Of a DNA stretch of 46,372 nt, positions 1 through 6,501 are shown in pieces. Every line of letters begins with the position of its first letter. Positions within the stretch are counted from its first letter, which is position 1. Under the pieces are notes generated by a model. It did no database searches. It was given only the letters and a program-made list of their open reading frames with translations, and was not told the origin of the DNA. Source of the stretch: Candidatus Omnitrophota bacterium. Lineage in GTDB: Bacteria > Omnitrophota > Gorgyraeia > B26-G9. The stretch is taken from contig JAHIOQ010000157.1 of assembly GCA_018895275.1 (NCBI GenBank), positions 1-46,372 on the forward strand, read 5' to 3'. The position numbers were made by a program, and so were the translations under genes.

Positions 1-1
1 G

Positions 2-196
2 ATTCAACGACTACCCCTTTCGGTAACATTTATTAATGAAGCAACGGGAAACTTAATGCCTTACATCGTATCTCCGTTAAATATAAGACTCCGCGGCACA
101 AGCCGAAACAACCATTTCATTTTTTTTGACCATAATCCCCATGGAAAAGTCGGTAACATACGCCCACGGATATGCATGTTCAAATTAACGCATTAA
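2..196 (+). CDS. Possible C-terminal end of an unrecognised protein, cut by the window edge
   Basis: An open frame enters the window at base 2 and runs for 64 codons to a TAA at 194-196. The peptide has a balanced composition, with stretches such as YIVSPLNIRLRG and FIFFDHNPHGKVGNIRPR, and does not look like low-complexity noise. No family is recognised. It would be convergent with the YcaO remnant on the other strand. A frame of this length can be open by chance, so the call rests on its protein-like look and on its continuing past the edge. Extending the contig to the left would decide it. Confidence 0.3.
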   Translation: MQRLPLSVTFINEATGNLMPYIVSPLNIRLRGTSRNNHFIFFDHNPHGKVGNIRPRICMFKLTH

Positions 197-230
197 CAAT
201 CATTTTTTATAGAAGGCTGAATTATTTTAT

Positions 231-779
231 TTATATAGCGCACTCTAAAAAATTTTCTTTAGTTTTTTCAACATTGCGCTTATCAAAAGAAGTGTTTGGA
301 TTAAATCCATTTGCTAATAACAACCTCTCTGTTAACTCCAAATCCCGTTTAACGCTTGCGGTTGAATAATTTGGAAGGTCCTCAAGCTTTAAAACGCGGT
401 TTGAAGCAAGCTCGGAAGACAGATTGCCCAGGCCATAATCCTTTTCATAAACCGCGAGCTTTACATTCAATTCGCAAATAGCGCGGGTAACAGCAATCTT
501 CGCGTTTAAATGCGTCCCGCTGCCGCTTACCACACTGCCATTAATTTTTACAAAAGCACGATATGTGGGAACGCCCAGATCCGTCGTTAAGTCCAAAAAT
601 TGAGGAACAATCCGCCTTTTGCTATATGATTCATGTAAAATTTTGCCGATGGCCGTATCAACAGGCGCGTCAATTGTAAAGCAACGCCGCGGATGATAAA
701 ACATTGTATAATCCCCGTCTCTTTCAATTATCTCAAAAAGTGCGTGCAGTTTTGCTTCCGGAAGGATTATGACAAATAA
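231..779 (-). pseudogene. C-terminal remnant of a YcaO-domain protein
   Basis: YcaO proteins use ATP to activate peptide backbone amides during azoline or thioamide formation. The 3' half of such a gene is present. From ATG at 704 the frame gives 157 residues, but it stays open upstream to about 779 and reads EAKLHALFEIIERDGDYT, the conserved YcaO block with E-x2-ER nucleotide-binding residues. Further on, GSGTHLNAKIAVTRAICE supplies the conserved Arg and Glu four residues apart. The first half, with the remaining ATP and Mg ligands, is missing: a TAA stops the frame 10 nt after the PilZ gene, and no ATG, GTG or TTG lies between that stop and the first ATG. Full-length relatives usually exceed 350 residues. 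Most likely a truncated, inactive gene. Confidence 0.75.
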
Positions 780-789
780 TTAGGCCGGA

Positions 790-1176
790 TTAACTTAGCT
801 TTTTTGGGTTGCCTTTCGTTTCCTCAGAAATCCGGGAGACAACAAACCTTTTAATCGCCGCGATGTCTTTTTTTTTCATTCGGCAGAATTCTATGCCGGT
901 GTCGTAAAGAAACCCGCCAGAAGAAAAAGAATGCTTCTTTTTAAATATCCACCTCACTCTTCCCTGGCAAACAATCGGTGTTTTTTCTATCCCGTGGATA
1001 CATAACTCAATTATAGAATTCAGGCCGAGTTTCTCTTTGACTATAGCCCTTATCCCCCCGGCACTGATATCTTCCGTATGAGCAGAAATTATATCTTTTT
1101 TAGAATCGCTGATACTTATTTCGCAGGGAAATTTTGCCCTTGTAAAACTTCTCCTTTCCTCGCTATCCCAATTCAT
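790..1176 (-). CDS. PilZ-domain protein, probable c-di-GMP receptor
   Basis: A 128-residue single-domain cytoplasmic protein. The N-terminus carries the RxxxR-type c-di-GMP motif (ERRSFTRAKFP), followed by the second motif D-x-S-x-x-G as DISAGGI near residue 38. The remainder fits the PilZ beta-barrel and a C-terminal helix. Proteins of this type sense cyclic di-GMP and typically adjust motility, adhesion or polysaccharide output. A GGGGGA ribosome binding site lies just upstream of the ATG. It follows the lipoprotein gene by about 50 nt on the same strand, so the two may be co-transcribed. No partner domain indicates its target. The family call is confident; the process it controls is unknown. 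Confidence 0.85.
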   Translation of the reverse strand: MNWDSEERRSFTRAKFPCEISISDSKKDIISAHTEDISAGGIRAIVKEKLGLNSIIELCIHGIEKTPIVCQGRVRWIFKKKHSFSSGGFLYDTGIEFCRMKKKDIAAIKRFVVSRISEETKGNPKKLS

Positions 1177-1225
1177 AAACTATTTCCCCCTTAACCGGTT
1201 AGCCCGCTATTTACAAATAAGCGGA

Positions 1226-1627
1226 TTAAAACAATTTAAATTTTGACTCCTTATAAAGATGCTTTTTAATCTCAAGCAGCAATTCCTTGGCCGGCGCGCG
1301 CAGCCCCACGCCCACGCGTACTTCGATCCGCGTTGCCTCTTTGCCTGTCTCCATAATATCCACCGCGACCCGGTTCTTGTCTTTGTCCTCGCCGCGCAGC
1401 TGCACGAAATTATCCCTGGCCACTTCATCCTTAACTGTAATTTTTTTCGCCTTTAACGCCTCTTTTGCCGCGGCCTTTGCCTGCGCCAGAGATTTCGGCT
1501 CTTCCGAAACTATCTTTCCATGCTGCCACAAGGCCGTACCTCCGGCACCGGCAATAACCGCCGCGCAGCCGCTAAGCAAGCTCACGCATAATCCCAAGAC
1601 CAGAATATTCCGCAAATGTCTTCTCAT
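1226..1627 (-). CDS. DUF3568-type lipoprotein
   Basis: A 133-residue exported lipoprotein. It starts with a charged MRRH, a hydrophobic stretch and a lipobox LLSGC, so cleavage before Cys21 and lipid attachment are expected. The mature part has a small Gly/Ala-rich stretch followed by a two-lobed alternating pattern (LAQAKAAAKEALKAKKITVK ... GKEATRIEVRVGVG), typical of DUF3568 proteins, which are common in deep-branching Gram-negative lineages and have no assigned function. The start ATG overlaps the stop of the short frame at 1624-1725 as TATGA, suggesting translational coupling. A strong AAGGAGG lies about 13 nt upstream. Confidence 0.7.
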   Translation of the reverse strand: MRRHLRNILVLGLCVSLLSGCAAVIAGAGGTALWQHGKIVSEEPKSLAQAKAAAKEALKAKKITVKDEVARDNFVQLRGEDKDKNRVAVDIMETGKEATRIEVRVGVGLRAPAKELLLEIKKHLYKESKFKLF

Positions 1628-1725
1628 AGCCTGTCTATTCCCTCCTTTTTAAAACACATACAATTATCGCCAAATTCCCAGCCATAGGCAAGCAATTTTT
1701 TCCGCAGTGCTGATGTTTTCCGCAT
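1624..1725 (-). CDS. Hypothetical 33-residue protein upstream of the lipoprotein gene
   Basis: A short frame starting at ATG 1725 reads MRKTSALRKKLLAYGWEFG and ends in DRL. It is basic, helical at first, and has two cysteines (DNCMCF) near the end. Its TGA overlaps the ATG of the lipoprotein gene, an arrangement favoured by real translated pairs. The frame continues open upstream, where it is antisense to the plus-strand signal-peptide gene and unlikely to be real. The spacing of GGGGGG directly before the ATG is poor for a ribosome site. It could be a leader peptide, a remnant or a small protein. Confidence 0.35.
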   Translation of the reverse strand: MRKTSALRKKLLAYGWEFGDNCMCFKKEGIDRL

Positions 1726-1761
1726 ACCCCCCGGCTTGTAGCGCGGAATTATTTTATATGG

Positions 1762-1767
1762 TATACT
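1762..1767 (+). promoter_or_regulatory. Extended -10 promoter of the 1793 gene
   Basis: TATACT preceded by TGG forms an extended -10 element, followed by AAGG at 1787-1790 just before the ATG. The surrounding text, GGAATTATTTT then ATGGTATACTTT, is almost the same as in the promoter of the receiver-PGK gene (4719-4747), so both exported proteins may share regulation. Confidence 0.45.
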
Positions 1768-1792
1768 TTTTTTTATTTTTAAGATTAAGGTT

Positions 1793-2056
1793 ATGAAAAA
1801 ACACGTGTTATTTTTACTGGTCATCTTTTCTGTCTGGAAAGGCCCGGCTTTTGCGCAGGTATGCATCCGGCCTGATGCTGCGTACTGCCCGCGATATGCC
1901 GGTACCGGCGTGCTCTCTCCGGCCTTAAATACAGGCAGCGCGGATTTCAAAAATATACTGGAAAAAGCGCTCACTGCTCCAGTCTCTTTACCTGAGAGAT
2001 TAGCGTCTGTTGCGGCAACGCCGTCTGCCTGGCAAAACATCCCTGGCCTGTATTAA
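1793..2056 (+). CDS. Short predicted exported protein, possibly broken
   Basis: An 87-residue product with a clear signal peptide: MKKH, a hydrophobic core and the cleavage region GPAFA-Q. The mature part begins CIRPDAAYC and later reads GVLSPALN and FKNILEKALTAP. It is the only longer plus-strand gene near here and is divergent from the lipoprotein cluster. The same frame stays open beyond the TAA, giving LFKQTRRLIERIKNAKG and GFALSAAIPLTNALKKT, so the gene may have been longer and lost to a nonsense mutation. No enzyme domain is visible. In style (signal peptide, then a short L-x-P element) it resembles the N-terminus of the receiver-PGK protein, which has STLAPN after its signal peptide. 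Function unknown. Confidence 0.5.
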   Translation: MKKHVLFLLVIFSVWKGPAFAQVCIRPDAAYCPRYAGTGVLSPALNTGSADFKNILEKALTAPVSLPERLASVAATPSAWQNIPGLY

Positions 2057-2328
2057 AACCTCTTTAAACAAACGCGACGGCTTATTGAACGCATTAAAAA
2101 CGCTAAAGGAGCCGCCGCAGGACTGGTTTATAAATTTATAAGCGTATGCGTATCTTCCGTATGCTACTCATATTACTGCCGATATCATCCGGTAGCAAGC
2201 AAAAATTCTTTAGGTTTCGCGCTTTCTGCGGCAATCCCGTTAACCAACGCCTTAAAAAAGACCATTAGTAATGAAGAACCCCGCCCTTACAGGTGGGGAA
2301 CTCTCGCGAAATTACGTAGTCCATATAT
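2057..2328 (+). other. Intergenic stretch, possibly the decayed tail of the 1793 gene
   Basis: No complete gene here. The frame of the 1793 gene is open after its TAA through most of this stretch. A GC stem-loop (CCCCGCC pairing with GGTGGGG around a 6-nt loop) lies at about 2281-2300, between convergent genes. It has no T-run, so it is not a classical terminator. Confidence 0.35.
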
Positions 2329-4674
2329 TTATATCGCCTGTAGAATCAAGTTTTTTGCCTCACTTGTATGCCTGATTCGACCGGCTTGCGGCACCTTCTC
2401 TGATATCCCAGGCAACTCATTAGCCAATTTATTAGCCGAATCTTCCGGATTTATATACCTGTCGAAAATACGATACGCTGAAGAATTTCCGCCGGTTTCA
2501 ACAAAATCAAGATACCCTCCGCCCGCGGTAGAAGCCCACGTTAAAAAATCCACAACAGAATCATCTTCTGCGACCTTCCTTGTCTCGCCTCCTCCGATAT
2601 AGGTTTTAATCTCACCTTTCCCCGTTAACCCGGCGATTTCTTTTACAAACTTATGAGACTTATCAAACACATATTTCCCATCCCGGCTCTTTATATCACT
2701 CAATCCAAGCGGCCCATTCCAGCTTACGGTACGGAAATTCCCTGTTTGCAGTTCTGATATTAAATCTTCATAAGTGTTATTACCTACATCAAACCCATAT
2801 CTGCCTTCACTAATATTCACACCAACGGTATTGCTAATCTCATCACTCGTTGCATTAAACTGTTCCGCCTCAACAAAATCAACCGGCAAAAGCAGCGGAA
2901 CATTGTTTGTTATAGCTGTAAGTAGAATCCTTTTCGCAATATCTATCTGGTCGCGATCTGTTACTTCCTCTTTAAGTTTTTTACCCGGTTCTAAATCCCG
3001 GATTTTTCCTTTCGTGTTTTTAATATCAATACTCTTGCCAAAGGAAATTTCCTTACCCCTTAACTGGCTCACTAAACCCTCAGGCATTAATCGCTGCAAG
3101 GCTTCGGCATCAACTCTACTATCGTCCAGCAATTCCTTTAAGGCGGCAATAAAATAAAACGCCATCTTGCCGCCGATGAAAATCTTATTCATCTTATCCG
3201 GCGCTGTATTCGGCTCATTTGGAAAACGCTGGATTGTTTTTTCAATCAGAGTTATCTTGCCTTTTTCTTTAATCTTGCCTGCTTCATCTCTCTTCACTTC
3301 ATCTATAATCTTTGCTCCGCCAAATATATTCAGCACAGGCATTTCAGGGCTTATCGCCCCCCAGGAACCTTCTTCTTCCTTTTCCACTAAAAGGCCTTTT
3401 AAAGGTATAATCTCTTTAACTCCGCCGGCCTTTAATGAGGCCTGGCTGCCGCGGTGGATAACTCCAAAGCCGTCCAGAACAAAGTATTTGCCTAATTTGG
3501 CATACTCTTCAGCCAAAGACATCTCTCCGGCTTCTTCGCGCGGATCAAAGCGGACATTATCAAGCATGACCACGTCGCCGTCTTTCATGGATTCTACCGT
3601 TTTTATAGCTTCTTCCGTTACTATACTTCCGCTGCCGTCATCCTGTGTTTGCGCAGGGACAAAGGTTACTTTTTTCTCAAGTTTTTTCCCAACCTCGTCC
3701 GCTATTTTCTTTGCCGACAAAGCCGAGACAACCTTTCCTTTTGGTTTTCCGACGTGAAATATCAAAACCACCCTGCCGCCTTTTTCTGTGATGAATTTAA
3801 TCGTAGGCATTGATTGCTCCAACCGTGCTAAAGACTTAATCCCGCCTTTAAGATCAAGAATATTGATATCCGGCCGGACAATAAAGGTTTGTCCGCGAAT
3901 ATCTTTTTCCAAAAGATGAGAAAGATAAAATCTCGGGTCAAAATGACCTGGTACAATTTCCAGAATGTTTTTTTGTTGTTCTGATAATAGCGGCATCAAC
4001 CTTTGCCGCGCTTCTTGAGCCATCCCGCGAATCGCCTTAATCTCATTTAATGTAAGTTCGGCAGAAATAACATCACTTACCACTTTTTCAAGGTCTTTTA
4101 TCTTAACAGGTTTTTGCATAACTCCATTAAATCCAACTTCTTTTTTAAGCTTATCAAGCATGTATTGCGGCTCTCCGGATACCAGAATAATTCTCTGGAC
4201 CGGGTTTATTTTTCTAATTTCAACGGCGAGTTCATTCCCTTCCATTTTCGGCATATCTAAATCTGTAATTACTAAGTCAGGCATATTCTTTCTATATTTT
4301 TCTAACCCTTCCTGGCCATCTGAAGCGGTAACTACCTTATAGCCGGCAGATTCCAATATCTCTTTGAATAATTCACGTATTTTCGGTTCATCATCTACCA
4401 AAAGAACGGTCTTTTTTTCTTCTTGTTTTACACCTGGCTCAGGCAGTTCTAATTTAGAATGGTCATTCCCTTCCAATCCAGCGGTTTTAAATCCAAGACG
4501 TATACCGGAACCACTGATACCTATATTAGGCGCAAGTGTTGATTTAACCGCCTGCATATCCTCTCTAATCGCCGCACCGGCGAAGGAACCTTGCGCGCCT
4601 AATAAAATAAACACCTGGATAACCGTAAAAGCCGTTATTTTTAACCAAATTTTGTTTCTTTTCTCCCGCATCAT
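2329..4674 (-). CDS. Predicted exported receiver domain fused to a phosphoglycerate kinase-like domain
   Basis: The start chosen is the ATG at 4674 (AAGGAG 5 nt upstream; an ATG ATG pair), not the upstream ATG at 4770, giving 781 residues. Residues 1-34 form a signal peptide: MREKRNK, a hydrophobic core and GSFAGA before AIRED. Residues about 87-203 are a CheY-like receiver with all key positions: acidic pair DDE, phospho-acceptor Asp138 (VITDLDMP), Ser in ILVSGE and Lys in MQKPV. From about 262 to the end is a PGK fold: VRPDIN, the ARLEQ Arg, HVGKP, LDNVRF, DGFGVIHRGSQAS, GGAKIID, WNGPLG, YIGGGET and STAGGGYLDF. PGK normally converts 1,3-bisphosphoglycerate plus ADP to 3-phosphoglycerate plus ATP in the cytoplasm. 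Here several positions deviate (RVDxN to RPDIN, GRP to GKP), so activity is uncertain. A receiver and a PGK behind a signal peptide is odd. Confidence 0.8.
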   Translation of the reverse strand: MMREKRNKIWLKITAFTVIQVFILLGAQGSFAGAAIREDMQAVKSTLAPNIGISGSGIRLGFKTAGLEGNDHSKLELPEPGVKQEEKKTVLLVDDEPKIRELFKEILESAGYKVVTASDGQEGLEKYRKNMPDLVITDLDMPKMEGNELAVEIRKINPVQRIILVSGEPQYMLDKLKKEVGFNGVMQKPVKIKDLEKVVSDVISAELTLNEIKAIRGMAQEARQRLMPLLSEQQKNILEIVPGHFDPRFYLSHLLEKDIRGQTFIVRPDINILDLKGGIKSLARLEQSMPTIKFITEKGGRVVLIFHVGKPKGKVVSALSAKKIADEVGKKLEKKVTFVPAQTQDDGSGSIVTEEAIKTVESMKDGDVVMLDNVRFDPREEAGEMSLAEEYAKLGKYFVLDGFGVIHRGSQASLKAGGVKEIIPLKGLLVEKEEEGSWGAISPEMPVLNIFGGAKIIDEVKRDEAGKIKEKGKITLIEKTIQRFPNEPNTAPDKMNKIFIGGKMAFYFIAALKELLDDSRVDAEALQRLMPEGLVSQLRGKEISFGKSIDIKNTKGKIRDLEPGKKLKEEVTDRDQIDIAKRILLTAITNNVPLLLPVDFVEAEQFNATSDEISNTVGVNISEGRYGFDVGNNTYEDLISELQTGNFRTVSWNGPLGLSDIKSRDGKYVFDKSHKFVKEIAGLTGKGEIKTYIGGGETRKVAEDDSVVDFLTWASTAGGGYLDFVETGGNSSAYRIFDRYINPEDSANKLANELPGISEKVPQAGRIRHTSEAKNLILQAI

Positions 4675-4718
4675 TTTTCTCCTTTTTATTTGAATGTTTG
4701 AATCTAAAAAAGCAATAA

Positions 4719-4747
4719 AGTATACCATAAAAAAATAATTCCTGCAA
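4719..4747 (-). promoter_or_regulatory. Promoter of the receiver-PGK gene
   Basis: On the minus strand, TTGCAG (4742-4747), a 17-nt spacer ending in TGG, then TATACT (4719-4724). This gives a leader of roughly 40 nt before the ATG at 4674 and supports that start over the one at 4770, which lies upstream of this promoter. Confidence 0.6.
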
Positions 4748-4886
4748 ACAAAAGGGATTTTTTGCAACATAAGTATTTACAATGGGTTATAAAGCGCCGC
4801 ATTACCCACTGGCCTGGATTACGCCGCCGGCGGCAGATTAACAAAACAATTTAAAAAATTATTCACCGGTAACGCTTCTTTAGTGG

Positions 4887-4892
4887 TATAAT
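4887..4892 (+). promoter_or_regulatory. Extended -10 promoter, probably leaderless
   Basis: A perfect TATAAT preceded by TGG. The ATG of the small gene at 4900 lies only 7 nt downstream and has no ribosome binding site, so the mRNA probably starts at or next to the start codon. No good -35 is seen. Confidence 0.5.
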
Positions 4893-4899
4893 AATATTA

Positions 4900-5052
4900 A
4901 TGAAAAAAATAAGCTACATCAAGAGACGAAGAATTTGCAAATTCCCCAAATGCAAGTATGTTTTAAGCGCCTATAATCCGGAGAAATACTGCTATATTCA
5001 CCAGCGGATTATTAACGATAAAAATCCCCGCCATTTATCCAGTCTCCTCTAA
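4900..5052 (+). CDS. Small predicted zinc-binding protein, 50 residues
   Basis: A short basic protein: MKKISYIKRRRICKFPKC at the start, then YVLSAYNPEKYCYIHQR. The spacing C-x4-C-x14-C-x2-H suggests a zinc knuckle, and the L-S-x-Y-N followed by C-x2-H pattern is the kind seen in small bacterial zinc-binding elements attached to regulatory proteins. The Arg/Lys-rich start would suit nucleic-acid binding. It has its own extended -10 promoter 7 nt upstream and no ribosome site. It ends 8 nt before the convergent methyltransferase gene. The binding partner is unknown; it could be a lone fragment of a longer regulator, but the promoter and clean ends argue for a functional small gene. Confidence 0.6.
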   Translation: MKKISYIKRRRICKFPKCKYVLSAYNPEKYCYIHQRIINDKNPRHLSSLL

Positions 5053-5059
5053 ATTCAGG

Positions 5060-6211
5060 CTATCTGCCTTCATACAATTGGTATTCCAAAAGCCGGCACT
5101 CTATACGGGCATTAAAAAACGGGATGCGGCGGCTGGTACGCAGGCCTACCTGCTTTGCCATGGCCAGGTTGCCGGTAAAAACATATCCTGTATAGCCGGG
5201 GCATTTTTGTTTAAAAAAATCTCCGATGCATTTATAAACCTGCCCCAGCTCTTTATCTTTTCCCAGGCGCAGGCCGTATTCCGGGTTCAGGATGACAATC
5301 CCGTTTCCCGCTGCAACCGGCGTTTCGCTGAAATCACAGACATGAAATTCAATCATCTCCTCCACCCCGGCGGCGCGCGCGTTTTTCTTCGCGATCTCGA
5401 TCGCCTGCTTATCGATATCCGAGGCAATAACGCGCGAAGCCGGATGTTTACGGCAAAGCGCGGCGGTTTCACCGCGCAGGTTTCGCCAGTCTGTTTCATT
5501 GAAATTTTTCAAATGCATAAACGCGAAATTATCCCGCAAAAGCCCGGGCGCCCGCCGCAGGGCAATAAGGCAGGCCTCTATCGCCAGCGTACCGCTTCCG
5601 CACATGGGGTTGACCAGGGGAACGGAACCGTCGTACCCGCAGGCAAACAGCACTGCCGCGGCCAGGGTTTCCTGCAGCGGCGCGCTATGCGGAATCTTGC
5701 GGTAGGTTCGATCGGAAAGCTTGTTCCCGGACGTATCGAGGTACAGCCAGCAGCGGTCTTTTTTCCAAAAAAGATTAATAACCACATTGTCGCGCTCCGG
5801 CCCGGAAGAGGGCCGGCTGCCCTGTTTCTTTACGATGCGGTCAACAACCGCGTCTTTCACCTTTTGGCTGGCAAACATGGAATTTTTAATTTCCGGCGTA
5901 TCCGTAACCGAGACCACGCTCAGATATTCCGCGGGGCTGATAATCTCTTCCCAGGCCAATGCGCCAACCTCGCGGTATAGCTGGTCCGGCCCGCGGCAGG
6001 AAAACTTTTTAAGCAGATACATCACATGCAGGCCTGTACGCAGGCAAAGATTAAGCCGCAGCGTGTCCGCGAAAGACGCCTGCACCTCAAGCCCCGTATC
6101 GTGCGCAGAGAGCACCGGATACCCCAGAGACTCCACCTCATGGCGCAGATAAGGCACAATGCCGCGGCCGCAGGTAATAAGTATTGTTTCTTTTTTATTC
6201 ATATCGATCAT
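5060..6211 (-). CDS. THUMP-type class I RNA methyltransferase (RlmL/YpsC-like)
   Basis: 383 residues from the ATG at 6211, which has AAGGAG 7 nt upstream; an earlier ATG at 6250 lacks this. The N-terminal 160 residues (ILITCGRGIVPYLRHEVES ... VSVTDTPEIKNSMFASQ) form the THUMP-containing RNA-binding part. The C-terminal Rossmann methyltransferase has motif I in NPMCGSGTLAIEA and the acidic end of strand 2 in VIASDIDKQAIEIAKKNA. Relatives modify guanosine N2 in 23S rRNA using S-adenosylmethionine. The catalytic motif IV, usually NPPYG, reads NPEYG here (near residue 316), an unusual change in a residue that normally lines the target base pocket. The stop of the small membrane protein gene lies inside its ribosome site region, so the two are probably co-translated. 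Confidence 0.8.
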   Translation of the reverse strand: MIDMNKKETILITCGRGIVPYLRHEVESLGYPVLSAHDTGLEVQASFADTLRLNLCLRTGLHVMYLLKKFSCRGPDQLYREVGALAWEEIISPAEYLSVVSVTDTPEIKNSMFASQKVKDAVVDRIVKKQGSRPSSGPERDNVVINLFWKKDRCWLYLDTSGNKLSDRTYRKIPHSAPLQETLAAAVLFACGYDGSVPLVNPMCGSGTLAIEACLIALRRAPGLLRDNFAFMHLKNFNETDWRNLRGETAALCRKHPASRVIASDIDKQAIEIAKKNARAAGVEEMIEFHVCDFSETPVAAGNGIVILNPEYGLRLGKDKELGQVYKCIGDFFKQKCPGYTGYVFTGNLAMAKQVGLRTSRRIPFFNARIECRLLEYQLYEGR

Positions 6212-6221
6212 TGCCGTCTCC

Positions 6222-6395
6222 TTATTGTACCGGAGGTTCTCCGAACACATCCACGCTGAACGGTTCCGGCTCCCTGCTTAGCACATCGATGTCTCTCCAT
6301 TTACCGCCCTGATACCGCCAGTAAATAACAAAGGAGAACACAAAAAATATACCTACCACTGCCGTCCAAAAAACAAATGCCCCAGCGGCCGGCAC
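6222..6395 (-). CDS. Small membrane protein, start uncertain
   Basis: A 57-residue frame from GTG 6395: a hydrophobic segment (AFVFWTAVVGIFFVFSFVIY) followed by a charged cytoplasmic tail ending FGEPPVQ. It stops 10 nt before the methyltransferase start. There is no good ribosome site at the GTG. Immediately upstream, in another frame, is a second hydrophobic stretch (TQAVLISLSAYPLILLCRP), so the intact protein may have had two membrane segments separated here by a frameshift. Not recognised as a named family. It follows the ABC-F gene by about 100 nt on the same strand. Confidence 0.45.
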   Translation of the reverse strand: MPAAGAFVFWTAVVGIFFVFSFVIYWRYQGGKWRDIDVLSREPEPFSVDVFGEPPVQ

Positions 6396-6501
6396 AGCAA
6401 AATCAAAGGATAGGCGCTAAGAGAAATAAGCACTGCCTGCGTCACTACCACGGCGCATTTTTCTTTGCGGCCTGAGCCTTGAGGCTTGCAGCCTGCAGCC
6501 G

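Noticed and set aside
1726-2040. Upstream extension of the short minus-strand frame at 1624-1725
   Set aside because: It is antisense to the signal-peptide gene at 1793-2056; only the last 33 codons look protein-like.
2281-2300. GC hairpin considered as the right end of an IS200/IS605-type element
   Set aside because: No transposase or TnpB frame nearby and no left end; a plain stem-loop between convergent genes.
3167-3757. A 196-codon plus-strand open frame
   Set aside because: Antisense shadow of the PGK domain; Ser/Pro/Phe-rich composition typical of a reversed coding strand.
5078-5980. A 300-codon plus-strand open frame
   Set aside because: Fully antisense to the RNA methyltransferase, which has clear motifs and a ribosome site; the plus-strand product is basic and without recognisable motifs.
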